64,000 bases of DNA from Mycolicibacterium sp. P9-22 (GTDB taxonomy: Bacteria > Actinomycetota > Actinomycetes > Mycobacteriales > Mycobacteriaceae). Below, one piece after another: positions 25,647-35,044 of this stretch. Location of the stretch: positions 806,001-870,000 of the forward strand of contig NZ_NPKP01000001.1 in assembly GCF_008329585.1 (NCBI RefSeq), written 5' to 3'. The notes beneath the pieces are model-generated. The model did no database searches. It was not told the origin of the DNA and was given only the letters and a program-made list of their open reading frames with translations. The number at the start of each line of letters is the position of its first letter. Position 1 is the stretch's first letter. The position numbers and the translations under genes are program-made.

Positions 25647-25691
25647 TTTACACACCAGCGGTCGGCGGTTCGATACCGTCCGCGCCCACCA
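25647..25691 (+). other. 3' half of a tRNA-Val(UAC) gene (att-like remnant)
   Basis: These 45 bases read as a tRNA from the anticodon loop to CCA. The loop is TTTACAC (anticodon TAC = Val), the 3' anticodon stem ACCAG, the variable loop CGGTC, the T-arm GGCGG-TTCGATA-CCGTC (five pairs including one G-U) and the acceptor strand CGCGCCC, followed by ACCA. The 5' half is absent: upstream bases give no D-arm or matching GGGCGCG strand, although CTGGT at 25634-25638 could pair with the anticodon stem. A fragment starting in the anticodon loop is typical of an att core left by a tyrosine-recombinase element in a tRNA gene. Confidence 0.72.
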
Positions 25692-25784
25692 ATGTTTTCG
25701 CAGGTCAACGGTGCTTTTCAATTTGTCCGCCCCCGCCAAGTGATCGTCGTGAATGTCTCCAGTGTCCCAAGAGTGTCCCCGAAT

Positions 25785-26005
25785 CTCCGAGTTCGTAGCT
25801 CCAGGCACCCTTCGGGTGACCGTAGGCGTACACATTGTCGAGGTAGACGAGATGTGTGCCGTTACCTGCTGCCGCGTCGATGGTGTGGCGCATCATGATT
25901 GGCCAGTGCGTCGCCTACACGTGGGCCGAGTAGGGCGATCCGACCGTCAAGTAGGCGACCGCAGCGCCACGGAGTGCCCGCTGGGCGTCGGCCGCGTTCC
26001 ATCGT
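25785..26005 (-). pseudogene. Fragment of an NAD-dependent epimerase/dehydratase-like SDR
   Basis: One frame gives AQRALRGAAVAYLTVGSPYS, a TAG, then WPIMMRHTIDAAAGNGTHLV and YLDNVYAYGHPKG. This matches the mid-Rossmann region of short extended SDRs (pattern VVYLT.G, then N-IDAA...G-RLVY-DN-YAYG). The N-terminal nucleotide-binding loop and the whole C-terminus are missing, and the frame contains a stop. The fragment ends about 95 bases from the tRNA-like sequence, as if cut by an insertion or deletion event there. Confidence 0.62.
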
Positions 26006-26098
26006 GCCGACCCGGTCAAATCGAGAATGCGAGCTCGCGAGTCGGCCGAGGGGGAGGGGTCGTTTGCGCGAGCGTCGCTTCGGGCGAGTCAAGTTCGC

Positions 26099-26257
26099 TC
26101 AGAACGCTTTTGGTGGCCGCGACGGAAGGCCTCCGGTTTCCAGCAATGCCCGGATCAGCTTGATGCGTTGGACGTGCTCGGGTCCGTAAGCGTCTTGATT
26201 TGGGCGCTGTACGTGCGCCGGCGGGTAACAGTCCTTCACGTTGGTAGTACTACTTGA
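26099..26257 (-). pseudogene. Fragment of a MerR family regulator
   Basis: The frames give VK*YYQREGLLPAGARTAP and, after a one-base shift, NQDAYGPEHVQRIKLIRALL, then ETGGL. This is the MerR HTH/wing signature (KYYLREGLLP...YG..HV.RL.LIR.L). An internal stop and a frameshift make it non-functional, and the start and dimerisation helix are missing. MerR genes of this type often adjoin epimerase genes, so this and the preceding fragment probably belonged to one lost locus. Confidence 0.62.
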
Positions 26258-26347
26258 CCGCCGACAGCGCGACACCCGCGGGTCTGCGTCGCTCCGCGGA
26301 AGAGCTAGGTTTCGCCGTCCGATCGCGAACCGCCGAGTGCTCTGCTG

Positions 26348-27625
26348 TCAGAACAAGCTCACCGGCTCGGAAATCCGTTCCTGCGAGGTGCGCTGACCGC
26401 GACGCGCCAGCGCCAGTCCCAGGGCGCCGGACACCGCTGCGAGGCCGGCAAGAACCCAGAACAGTCCCGATGGGCTCCACTCGATCAAAGCTGGTGTGAC
26501 GAGCGCGAATCCGGCGAATATCAGGCGAGCGGCACCGTAGGTCAGGCCCTGCGCGGTGGCGCGGGAGTTGACCGGGAAGGTCTCCTGAGTCCACACCTTG
26601 TACAACGCCTCTCCACAGAAAGGGTTGCTCAGGTTGTACATGACCAGGAAGAGAAACATCAGCGCGAGATTGTCGCCTCCGGTCAGCGCCGTCAGGACCA
26701 ACCCCGCGATCAGGAGCAGATTTCCGCCCATGAACAACGGGTTGCGCCACTTGGTGTCCACCAGACGGGTGAGAATCAGTGCGCAAGCCAGCCCGATGAG
26801 CATCGTGACGAAGGAGAATCCGGTGGCGGTCGACTGGGACGCGTCGCCGACGGTCACCAAGAAGTAGGTCTTGAACTGGCCGATGGTGTTGGCCACCAGC
26901 CCGTAGAACACGTAGAACAGGCCGGTCAAGACGATTCCGACGGTGAAGTACCGGGTGGTCAGCAACCGCCGCAGTGGTAGCGTCTCCGCGCTGCCCGGGT
27001 GTGCAACCGCATTGCGTGCCAAGGTCTCTGCTTCGAGCTTCTTGAAAGACGGGCTCAACACCCGCACCAGGCCGGTGGCCAGGCCGACGACGAACAGGTG
27101 CAAGAACAGGATGCGTACTCCGGTCATGTCCAAGTTGGCCACCAGGAAGCCCAGCAGCGTGGCCACTACGATGCCCACCGTCCACATCACCTGAGTGAAG
27201 GCCACCAGGCGACCCTGGGCGCCCTCCGGCGCGCGTTCGGCAATCACGGCGATCGATGTCGGCAGGTCCGCGCCCGCGGCGACGCCGGCGACGAGAACAC
27301 CGCCGATGAGCATGGCCGGGTTGACCGCCAACGCGATGAGACCGACGCCGATCACGTAGATGAAGACGTCGATGTTGAATACGCGGGTGCGGCCGAACAG
27401 ATCGGCGATTCGGCCGCCGAAGAGCGCGCCGATCGCCACGGCCAAGCCCAGGCCGGCGCTGACGATCCCCAACATCCAGGAATCGAGGCCGAAGTGTTCC
27501 TTCCAGATCGCCAGGCTGATACCGGCAGAGATCAAGACGCCGGAATCCAGATAGGACGCCATTCCTCCGGCGACCGCCAACTGCCAGTAACGGCGGTCCA
27601 GCCTTCGGGTCTTCTGTTCACTCAT
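26348..27625 (-). CDS. MFS transporter (sugar-porter-like)
   Basis: A 425-residue protein with twelve predicted transmembrane helices. GALFGGRIADLFGRTRVFNI is the loop 2-3 MFS motif (GGRIADLFGR), and DLPTSIAVIAERAPEGAQGR is the loop 4-5 equivalent. It lies 64 bases after the rhamnosidase on the same strand, so the most plausible cargo is rhamnose or a rhamnoside (inference). The start MSEQKTRRLDRR has a typical positive N-terminus. Confidence 0.88.
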   Translation of the reverse strand: MSEQKTRRLDRRYWQLAVAGGMASYLDSGVLISAGISLAIWKEHFGLDSWMLGIVSAGLGLAVAIGALFGGRIADLFGRTRVFNIDVFIYVIGVGLIALAVNPAMLIGGVLVAGVAAGADLPTSIAVIAERAPEGAQGRLVAFTQVMWTVGIVVATLLGFLVANLDMTGVRILFLHLFVVGLATGLVRVLSPSFKKLEAETLARNAVAHPGSAETLPLRRLLTTRYFTVGIVLTGLFYVFYGLVANTIGQFKTYFLVTVGDASQSTATGFSFVTMLIGLACALILTRLVDTKWRNPLFMGGNLLLIAGLVLTALTGGDNLALMFLFLVMYNLSNPFCGEALYKVWTQETFPVNSRATAQGLTYGAARLIFAGFALVTPALIEWSPSGLFWVLAGLAAVSGALGLALARRGQRTSQERISEPVSLF

Positions 27626-27689
27626 GTGGTCGCTCCGTAGATGAAAGTACGTCGGTTGGGACTATGACGGAAATGGCCGGCTCGGCCGA

Positions 27690-30218
27690 TCAAGGCGGGC
27701 CCGCGCCGGTGCGGCCCGACACCAGCTGCTGCAAAGCTGCGTGCAGTTTGTCCTCCGCGGGAGTGGGAATGGACAATCCGACACACCGAGCCAGATCCGG
27801 CAACGGCCGGCTCAGGTAGGGCCAGGCGGCTCCGGCTACATCGGCGGCCGTCCAGTGCGGCCGCAGTTGTTGCACAGCGCCGACGACCTGTGCCCACAGC
27901 TGCGGATCATCCATCGCGGCACGGGTATTGGCGACCGTCGGCTCGATGTGCGGCACCGTCTCGGCGGTGTACCGGTGCTGTCCGGGGCCCGCCTCGGCCA
28001 GGCTTCCATCGGGCATGACCACCTCGGCCACCGTACCCGGTGGGACCTCGATGTCCAGCTCGAACGTCCCGTCATGACGTTGCCACCGGACGTCGATCGG
28101 TCCGGCCGGCGACAGGTGGCGGGTACGGGCGTAGGTCAGTCCGGTCTGCGTAGACGGGGCGACGCGGTACCGCGCCCATCCCGGTTCGAGACGCGTTAGC
28201 CCGCCCAGATTCTTGTGCATCCACGCCGCGACGGCGCCGAACGCGTAGTGGTTGAACGATGTCATCTCACCAGGGTTGAGCCGGCCGTCCGGCAACTGGC
28301 TGTCCCAGCGTTCCCACACGGTGGTGGCGCCTTGGGTCACCGGGTACAGCCAGGACGGGCATTCGATCTGGGTGAGCAGACGCCAGGCCACCCTGCCATG
28401 CCCGGTGGAGGTCAGAGCGTCCAGAATCACCGGAGTCCCCAGGAACCCGGTGCCTATGGTGAAGCCAGAGCGCCTGACGAGATCTGCCAATCGTGCACCG
28501 GCGTAGGCAGTCTCGGGCCCGTCAAGAAGCCCGAAATCGATCGCCAGGGCGTAGGCGGTCTGCGATTCGGACATCACACGGCCGCGTGCTGTGACGAAGG
28601 TCGCGCGAAACGCCTCCCGGATGCCGCGGGCGAGTCCGTCCAACATTCGGTACTCGGCGGGCTTGTCGAGCAGACCAGCCACCTCGGCCGCGATCGTCGT
28701 CGACCGATAGAAGTATGCGGTGGCCACCAGATCGCGGTCGGTCAGTGCGGCTGCCGGATCCTCCGGCGGCGCAGCGGGATCGAGCCAATCCCCGTACTGA
28801 TGTCCACCCGACCAGATGAGATCCGGCCCGGTGTCGCGACGGACCCGATCGAGCCATCGACGCATCGGTTCGAACGCGCGCGCGAGCACGCGGATGTCCC
28901 CGGTGTGCTGGTAGAGCTCCCAAGGCACCAACACGACGGCGTCACCCCACCCCGCCGTCGCCACGCTGCCCCGTCGGTAGATGTCCGGAATCACGACAGG
29001 CACCGAACCGTCGGGAAGCTGACCTGCATATAGATCCTCCAACCAGGACTGCAGGAGGGCGTCGACATCGTAGAGAAATGTCGCAGTGGGGGCGAAAAGC
29101 TGGATGTCAGCCGTCCACCCGAGACGCTCATCGCGTTGGGGGCAGTCGGTGGGTAGGGAGACGAAGTTGCCGCGCAAGCTCCACACAGTGTTCTCGTGCA
29201 AGCGGTTCAGCAGCGGGTCCGAGGTCTCAAGCCATCCGGTGCGTCGCAGATCCGATCCGACAACCTCGGCCTCCACATCGTTCAGCTGGTCCGGTCCCAG
29301 ACCGGCGATGCGCGCGTAGCGGAAGCCGTGAAAGGTGAACTGCGGTCTCAGCGTCGACGACTGTCCATCGGCGAGCTGGTACTCGTCGATCGAGCGTGCG
29401 TCCCGCAGCGGCGCCGTCTGCAACTGACCGTCGATGACAATCTCCGCGTAAGAGACTTCGACCACTTGCCCGTCGTGCGGTTGTCCGATGTTCAGCACCG
29501 CCCAGCCGACCAAGTTCTGGCCGAAGTCCACGATCATGGCGCCCTGCGCATCGTGAGTGATGTGTGTGGCGGCAATACGTTCGGTGACGCGCACGGCGGG
29601 CCAGCGGCGAGGGCGCAGCACGGATCGATCGAACGGGATGACCTGGGCCGCAACAGGTGGCGTATCGACCGCCGACGGACGCATGTCGATGACGCAACCG
29701 TCGTAAAGGTCGTTGGCGCGGATCCCCGTAGGTGTGCTGGACCAGGTCTCGTCGGTCGAGACGATCATTTGATCGCCATCGGCGGTGCGGATGGACAGCT
29801 CGGCGATCACCCCGATCCGTTGCCCGTACAGGTCGCGTCGCGCCGGCCGTCCGAGCCGTCCCCGGTACCAGCCGTTGCCGACGGTCACCGCGATACGGTT
29901 TTCGCCCGCGACCAGGAGTTTGGTGACATCGTGTCGGTCGTAGGTGAGTCGATGCCGGTAGTCGGTCCAGCCGGGGGAGAGAACATCCGTTGCGACGGGT
30001 TGGTCGTTGAGTCGCGCGTCGTAGACGCCGAGGGCGGTGATGGTCAGCCAGGCGTGGGCCACCGGCGCGTGGAGTCGGAAGGTTCTGACGAACTGCGGTG
30101 CCGCGGCGTCCAACGCGTCATCGCCGGACGAGATCATCACCGCGTCGGTCAATGGCGCGAGATCAGGGTCGGGTTCCGGCGTCGCCGATACCCGGTCGAT
30201 GACCGTGCGAGTGGGCAT
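27690..30218 (-). CDS. Alpha-L-rhamnosidase, glycoside hydrolase family 78
   Basis: An 842-residue enzyme that would release terminal alpha-L-rhamnose. N-terminal beta domains (WLTITALGVYDARLNDQPVA, LSPGWTDYRHRLTYDRHDVT) precede the (alpha/alpha)6 catalytic barrel. The barrel has SLPTDCPQRDERLGWTADIQ, with the catalytic acid region DERLGWTAD, GGHQYGDWLDP, and WERWDSQLPDGRLNPGEMTS followed by FNHYAFGAVAAWM. A C-terminal beta domain follows. No signal peptide is seen, so it is cytosolic and would act on imported rhamnosides, consistent with the downstream MFS gene. It is divergent from the GntR regulator. Confidence 0.93.
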   Translation of the reverse strand: MPTRTVIDRVSATPEPDPDLAPLTDAVMISSGDDALDAAAPQFVRTFRLHAPVAHAWLTITALGVYDARLNDQPVATDVLSPGWTDYRHRLTYDRHDVTKLLVAGENRIAVTVGNGWYRGRLGRPARRDLYGQRIGVIAELSIRTADGDQMIVSTDETWSSTPTGIRANDLYDGCVIDMRPSAVDTPPVAAQVIPFDRSVLRPRRWPAVRVTERIAATHITHDAQGAMIVDFGQNLVGWAVLNIGQPHDGQVVEVSYAEIVIDGQLQTAPLRDARSIDEYQLADGQSSTLRPQFTFHGFRYARIAGLGPDQLNDVEAEVVGSDLRRTGWLETSDPLLNRLHENTVWSLRGNFVSLPTDCPQRDERLGWTADIQLFAPTATFLYDVDALLQSWLEDLYAGQLPDGSVPVVIPDIYRRGSVATAGWGDAVVLVPWELYQHTGDIRVLARAFEPMRRWLDRVRRDTGPDLIWSGGHQYGDWLDPAAPPEDPAAALTDRDLVATAYFYRSTTIAAEVAGLLDKPAEYRMLDGLARGIREAFRATFVTARGRVMSESQTAYALAIDFGLLDGPETAYAGARLADLVRRSGFTIGTGFLGTPVILDALTSTGHGRVAWRLLTQIECPSWLYPVTQGATTVWERWDSQLPDGRLNPGEMTSFNHYAFGAVAAWMHKNLGGLTRLEPGWARYRVAPSTQTGLTYARTRHLSPAGPIDVRWQRHDGTFELDIEVPPGTVAEVVMPDGSLAEAGPGQHRYTAETVPHIEPTVANTRAAMDDPQLWAQVVGAVQQLRPHWTAADVAGAAWPYLSRPLPDLARCVGLSIPTPAEDKLHAALQQLVSGRTGAGPP

Positions 30219-30276
30219 CGCTGTTCCTCCAGGGATTGATGTGTTGCGATCTTGCGCTGGGGCGTGACTCTCTTAA

Positions 30277-30290
30277 GTAATACGTAATAC
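30277..30290. promoter_or_regulatory. Putative GntR operator in the rhamnosidase/GntR divergent promoter
   Basis: GTAATAC occurs twice in tandem (30277-30283 and 30284-30290), with the palindrome TACGTA at the junction, in an otherwise GC-rich 137-base divergent region. This placement suits binding of the adjacent GntR/FCD repressor to control both directions. Confidence 0.45.
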
Positions 30291-30355
30291 GTTTCTAGAA
30301 AGCAAGAGGGTCCTTTAAGCTCGCTCTTTAACCTCAACGGGCAGGGGACTGACAC

Positions 30356-31051
30356 GTGGCGCGCGCGACGCTCAACGTCGAGATCGTGGAATCGATCGGG
30401 CGTGACATCGCATCGGGGCAGATCGAAGAGGGGGCTGCGCTCAACACCGAGTCGCTGATGGCCCTCTTCGACGTGTCGAGAACCGCCATGCGTGAAGCGC
30501 TCAAGGTCCTCGAATCGATGGGTCTGATCGAGATGAAGCGCCGGACCGGGATGCGGGTCCGGCGGATGCCGGACTGGAACACCCTGGATCCGCGAATCAT
30601 CCGGTGGCGGCTCACCAGGCCCGATCGTGCTGGGATCCTCCGGTCGGTCACCGAACTGCGTGAATCGATCGAGCCGACCGCCGCCCGGATTGCGGCGACA
30701 GATGCTCCGGAGGCCGACCGTCGGCAGCTCGGTCCATTGGTCGATGCCATGGCCGAGGCCATCCGTAGAGGGGATCGGGCCGCGTTTCTGGACGCCGACC
30801 TGCGCTTCCACGATGCAGTGCTGACGATGTCCGGCAACGAACTGTTCATAGCCCTCAGCAGGTCTGTCAGAGGGGTCTTGGAGGGTCAGACCGAGTCAGG
30901 CGTACTACCCGTGTACGACGTCGCACGCACCATCGATCGGCACCGTGCGATTGCCGATGCGATTGCGGTCGCGGACTCGGTCGCTGCCGAGTCGGCGGCT
31001 CGTGCCCTGTTCGCCGATATGCGCCACGACATCGAATCACCCCATTCCTGA
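30356..31051 (+). CDS. GntR family regulator (FCD/FadR type)
   Basis: A 231-residue regulator starting at GTG. The winged HTH occupies residues 1-70 (ALFDVSRTAMREALKVLESM, then GLIEMKRRTGMRVRRM). The C-terminal all-helical FCD effector domain includes ADLRFHDAVLTMSGNELFIA. It is divergent from the rhamnosidase and the MFS gene, which are its obvious targets. The effector may be a rhamnose-derived metabolite (inference). Confidence 0.9.
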   Translation: MARATLNVEIVESIGRDIASGQIEEGAALNTESLMALFDVSRTAMREALKVLESMGLIEMKRRTGMRVRRMPDWNTLDPRIIRWRLTRPDRAGILRSVTELRESIEPTAARIAATDAPEADRRQLGPLVDAMAEAIRRGDRAAFLDADLRFHDAVLTMSGNELFIALSRSVRGVLEGQTESGVLPVYDVARTIDRHRAIADAIAVADSVAAESAARALFADMRHDIESPHS

Positions 31052-31352
31052 GGTTATCTCGAAACTCGCAGAGCGCGGGTGACCGAGTACACGCTTCCGC
31101 GAGAGCCGCCCTCGTGTCGAGGAATCGAAGTCAGGGTCGCGCTGCAACCTACTCCATTGCGGATTGAACGACCCCCGTGTGGGGCCTGATTATCGGCGCA
31201 CATTGTGCCCGATAGGAGGGGGTTGCAGTGCCAATTCCTGTAGCCCGATGAAGTCACGACGTCGAACCCCGGAACGCGCGGTCGGAAGCGCTCAAGCTCG
31301 CGCCTGGTCCCTGAGCGCACGGTGTACCAATTGCCAGCCTTCTGCTGCCGAC
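31052..31352. other. Non-coding stretch between GntR and the IS3-like element
   Basis: 301 bases. No frame matches a recognised protein, and no RNA-gene structure or terminator-like hairpin stands out. It may include degraded DNA produced by the insertions to its right. Confidence 0.4.
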
Positions 31353-31385
31353 TGATCCACCCCGGCGTGTTCGGAGAGTTCTTCC

Positions 31386-31730
31386 GTGGGGAAGGATGGG
31401 CACGTGGGAGCGAAGTCATCGAGGCGGTATCCAGAGGAGCTGAAGACGCGGGCGGTGCAGATGGTGGCCGATCTGCGCAGCGAGACGGTCTCGGAGTGGG
31501 AGGCGATGGGTCGGGTCGCTGATCTCGTGGGCGTCGGTACCGCCGAAACGGTGCGCAAGTGGGTCCGTCAGGCCGAGATCGACGGCGGTGTGCGGGCAGG
31601 GCAGACCAGCGAAGAATCCGAGGTGCTGCGCAAGCTGCGCCGCGAGGACGCCGAACTCAAGCGGGCCAACGCGATCTTGAAAGCGGCGTCGGTTTTCTTC
31701 GCCGCCGAGCTCGACCGGCCGTCTCAGTAG
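31386..31730 (+). CDS. IS3-family (IS6110-like) transposase OrfA
   Basis: A 114-residue HTH/leucine-zipper protein with SSRRYPEELKTRAVQMVADL, GVGTAETVRKWVRQAEIDGG and EDAELKRANAILKAASVFFA. The frame is intact from the start (31386, or a GTG at 31404) to its stop. In this family a programmed frameshift near the 3' end fuses OrfA to OrfB, but here OrfB is destroyed. Confidence 0.85.
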   Translation: MGKDGHVGAKSSRRYPEELKTRAVQMVADLRSETVSEWEAMGRVADLVGVGTAETVRKWVRQAEIDGGVRAGQTSEESEVLRKLRREDAELKRANAILKAASVFFAAELDRPSQ

Positions 31731-32328
31731 TCGTAGAGTTCATCGGCGCCCACCAGCACACGCGGGTGGGCGCCGATGGTCTCAAGTGGGGTGTCGAGTC
31801 GATGTGCGCTGTACTGTCCCAGTTCGGCGTCACGATCGCCCTGTCGACGTATTACGCCCACCGCGCCCATCGCGGCCCGTCGAACGCCGACTGGGCGGAC
31901 GCCGCGGTCATTGATGCGATCTACCAACTGCGCCGATCGAACAAACTGTACCGGGTGCTCGGTGCCCGCAAGACGTGGATTGTGTTGCGCACCAACGGTC
32001 ATTACGTTTCACGGTGTGTCGTCGAGCGGGTCATGCAAGATATGCCGTGGCGGGTTGCATGCAAGCGTCGCCGGGTCCGCACCACCGTCGCCGATCCAGC
32101 CGCGACGCGGGCCCAGGATCGGGTGAGGCGGTAGTTTGTCGCCGGTGCCCCTGATCGTTTGTGGGTGGCGGATTTCACGTATTGCCGGCTGGAACGTGGC
32201 CACCGAGATGACTCAGAGGCTCGTTACCGATGCGATCAATCATACCATAGACACTAGAAGGCGTTCTGGTGCAGCATCTTTGGAGTCTCTCATTCATCAC
32301 AGCGATGCGGGATCGCAAGGCGGATTCA

Positions 32329-33759
32329 GGTTGCGTCCAGCAGAGTGGTGTACGAGTCGGACCTGATCGGCGGTACCGGCGTGTCGTAGCCGAGTGATTG
32401 AAGGTCATCGCGTGATTCTTCGAGGGACCGACCAAAGTCACTCGCGCAAAGAAGGAACACACGCGATGACCGTTGCCCACAATATCGACCTGCCCGCCGT
32501 GCTGTCCGATCGACTCACCACCACCCACCCCGATGTGCTGCGCGAGCTGCTGGCCACGTTCATCCACACCCTGCTGGGTGCGGAAGCCGATGCCCTGTGC
32601 GGCGCCGGGTACGGCGAACGCAGCAGTGAACGGACCAATCAGCGCAACGGTTACCGCCACCGCCAATTCGACACCCGTGCAGGCACATTAGATGTCGCTA
32701 TCCCCAAGCTGCGGCACGGTTCCTACTTCCCGGACTGGCTGATGGAACGCCGCAAACGCGCCGAGCGGGCCCTGACCACGGTGGTGGCGACCTGCTACCT
32801 GCTCGGCGTCTCAACGCGGCGAATGGACAAGCTCGTCGAGACCTTGGGCATCACGTCGCTGTCAAAGTCACAGGTCTCGGTGATGGCCAAGGAACTCGAC
32901 GCCGCCGTCGAAGCGTTCCGTACCCGGCCGCTGGACGCCGGGCCGTACACGTTCGTCGCCGCCGACGCCCTGGTGCTCAAGGTCCGCGAGGGCGGCCGGG
33001 TGGTCAACGTGCACGCTTTGATCGCCGTCGGCGTCAAACAACGAGGGCTATCGAGAAATCTTGGGCATCGACGTTTCCACCGCCGAGGACGGCGCCGGCT
33101 GGCTGAGGTTCTGGCGGTCGCTCACCGCCCGGGGTCTGTCCGGGGTCAAACTCATCACCAGCGACGCACACGCCGGCCTGGTGGCCGCGATCGGCGCCAC
33201 ACTGCCCGGGGCTGCGTGGCAACGCTGCAGAACGCATTACACGACCAATCTGATGGCCATCACCCCGAAAGCATCGTAGCCATGGGTGCGTACCCTGCTG
33301 CATTCGGTGTTCGATCAGCCTGATGCGGAATCGGTTGCCGCGCAATATGACCGGATTATCGATGCCCTGTCTGACAAGCTGCCGAAAGTGGCCGACCACC
33401 TGGAGGTCGCCCGGCCCGATCTGCTCGCTTTCACCGCGTTCCCCAAACAGATCTGGCGTCAGATCTGGTCGAACAACCCCCAGGAACGCCTCAACAAGGA
33501 GATCCGCCGCCGCACCGATGTCGTGGGCATCTTCCCCGACCGCGACGCCCTGATCCGTCTCGTCGGGGCCGTGCTGGCCGAACAGCACGACGAATGGGCT
33601 GAATCCAAGCGCTACCTCGGACTTGAAATCCTCAGCAAATCACGCGCCGTCAACGACATCCCGACAGAACAGGAGGCCAACCCCGCGGCACTGACCGCCT
33701 GAACCATCACCACGAAGAATCACACGACGACGTCGTACACCACGTCCCTGGACTTGACC
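32329..33759 (+). mobile_element. IS256-family element inserted in the left tip of the IS30-like element
   Basis: The ends are GGTTGCGTCCAGCAGAGTGG (left) and, on the opposite strand, GGTCAAGTCCAGGGACGTGG (right), both followed by TGTACGA. A perfect 8-base target duplication CGGATTCA lies at 32321-32328 and 33760-33767, as expected for IS256 elements. The length is 1431 bases with one transposase gene. This was the last of the three insertions, because it splits the IS30-like terminal repeat. Confidence 0.88.
32466..33702 (+). pseudogene. IS256-family (mutator-type) transposase, frameshifted and with a nonsense codon
   Basis: The frame from ATG 32466 gives ERTNQRNGYRHRQFDTRAGT and FVAADALVLKVREGGRVVNV. 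Around 33036-33044 an extra A converts VNNEGYREILGIDV into VKQRGLSRNLG. The correct frame continues with SGVKLITSDAHAGLVAAIGA to MAITPKAS, where a TAG replaces an expected Trp codon. It then goes on with WVRTLLHSVFDQPDAESVAA and NNPQERLNKEIRRRTDVVGI to 33702. DDE residues are recognisable in the pieces, but the gene is inactive as it stands. Confidence 0.87.
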
Positions 33760-33804
33760 CGGATTCAACTTGTCGTCGCAACACCTTGGTGACGGAGGTG
33801 TGGT

Positions 33805-35044
33805 GTGGTCAGGTGCAAGAAGGCGAAATCTGGTGTCAGGCGACGTCAGTGGGCGGCTGATCGTGCGTTGCGGCCAGCGATGCGGTCACCGGGGCGGCCG
33901 GAGCCCTCGCGTGCGGTGCAGCGCCAGTTCTGGCGGCTGATTGCCCAGGGTGTCTCGTCCGACGATGCCGCTGCGGGAGTCGGCGTGTCGGCGCCGGTGG
34001 CGCAACGGTGGTTCCGCCACGCTGGCGGCATGTCACCGATCAACTTGGATAAGCCTACGGGCCGGTATCTGTCGTTCGACGAGCGGGAGGAGATCGCACT
34101 GCTGCGCGCCCAGGGTGCCGGTGTGCGTGAGATCGGCCGCGAGATCCACCGTGACCCTTCGACCGTCTCTCGGGAGTTGCGGCGCAACGCAGCCACCCGC
34201 AGTGGCCAGCAGGTTTACCGCGCGGGTGTCGCGCAGTGGAAGGCCCAGCAACCAGCGAAGTGACCGAAGACAGCGAAACTCGTGGTCAACGATGGGTTAC
34301 GTGAGTATGTGCAGCAGCGTCTCGATGGCAGCGTTCGCGGGCTCGATGGCGCGGCCGTTCCGGGCCCACAGATGGGCGTGTGGAAGGGGCGCAACAAGCC
34401 GCACCGACAAGACAGGCGCTGGTCGACGGCGTGGAGCCCGGAGCAGATTGCCCGCCGCTTGCCGATCGATTTCCCTGATGATGAGTCCATGCGCATCAGT
34501 CACGGGGCGATCTATCAGTCACTGTTTCATCCAAGGGCGTGGGGCGCTCAACTGAGAGTTGGTCGCGTGCTTGCGAACCGGCCGTGCGCTGCGGGTCCCG
34601 AGAGGGCGGCGCAGAACAAGCCGCAGGGGCACGTCGGCGCTGACGTCGTGATCAGCTAGCGTCCTGCTGAAGCCGCCGATCGCGCCGTTCCTGGGCACTG
34701 GGAGGGTGACCTGATTATCGGTACTGGTCGGTCGGCGATTGCCACCTTGGTGGAACGCAAGAGCCGCGCCACGATGCTGGTGCATCTTCCCCGGCTCGAG
34801 GGGTGGGGACTGGCGCCGACGGTGAAGGTGGCAGCGACCCACCAACGAGAACACCAACGGTGTTCTACGTCAGTACTTTCCGAAAGGTACTGACCTTTCA
34901 CGATGGTCTGCAGAGGACCTCGAAGCGGTTGCCTTGACGCTCAACAACAGACCGCGCAAGGTGCTCGATTGGAAGACTCCGGCCGAAGTCTTTGCACAGC
35001 AGCTATACTCGCTCCAACAAACCAGTGTTGCGTCGACCGATTGA
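33805..35044 (+). pseudogene. IS30-family transposase, decayed
   Basis: The N-terminal part from GTG 33805 gives the IS30 HTH (TGRYLSFDEREEIALLRAQG, REIGREIHRDPSTVSRELRR). A TGA at 34261-34263 replaces an expected Arg codon (PAK*PKTAKLVVNDGL). The next block shows HRQDRRWSTAWSPEQIARRL and SHGAIYQSLF. Frame changes and [20 protein letters not shown], then [20 protein letters not shown], follow. An internal deletion precedes the end [19 protein letters not shown], then [18 protein letters not shown]. Several lesions mean no active transposase. Confidence 0.82.

Noticed and set aside
25634-25691. Complete tRNA gene
   Set aside because: Only the 3' half is present; there is no D-arm or 5' acceptor strand, so it is a fragment.
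25167-25835. Minus-strand frame including WWARTVSNRRPLVCK
   Set aside because: This peptide is the reverse translation of the tRNA-Val 3' sequence, a common annotation artefact.
31054-31419. Minus-strand frame between GntR and the IS3-like element
   Set aside because: No family resemblance, and it runs across the IS terminal repeat.
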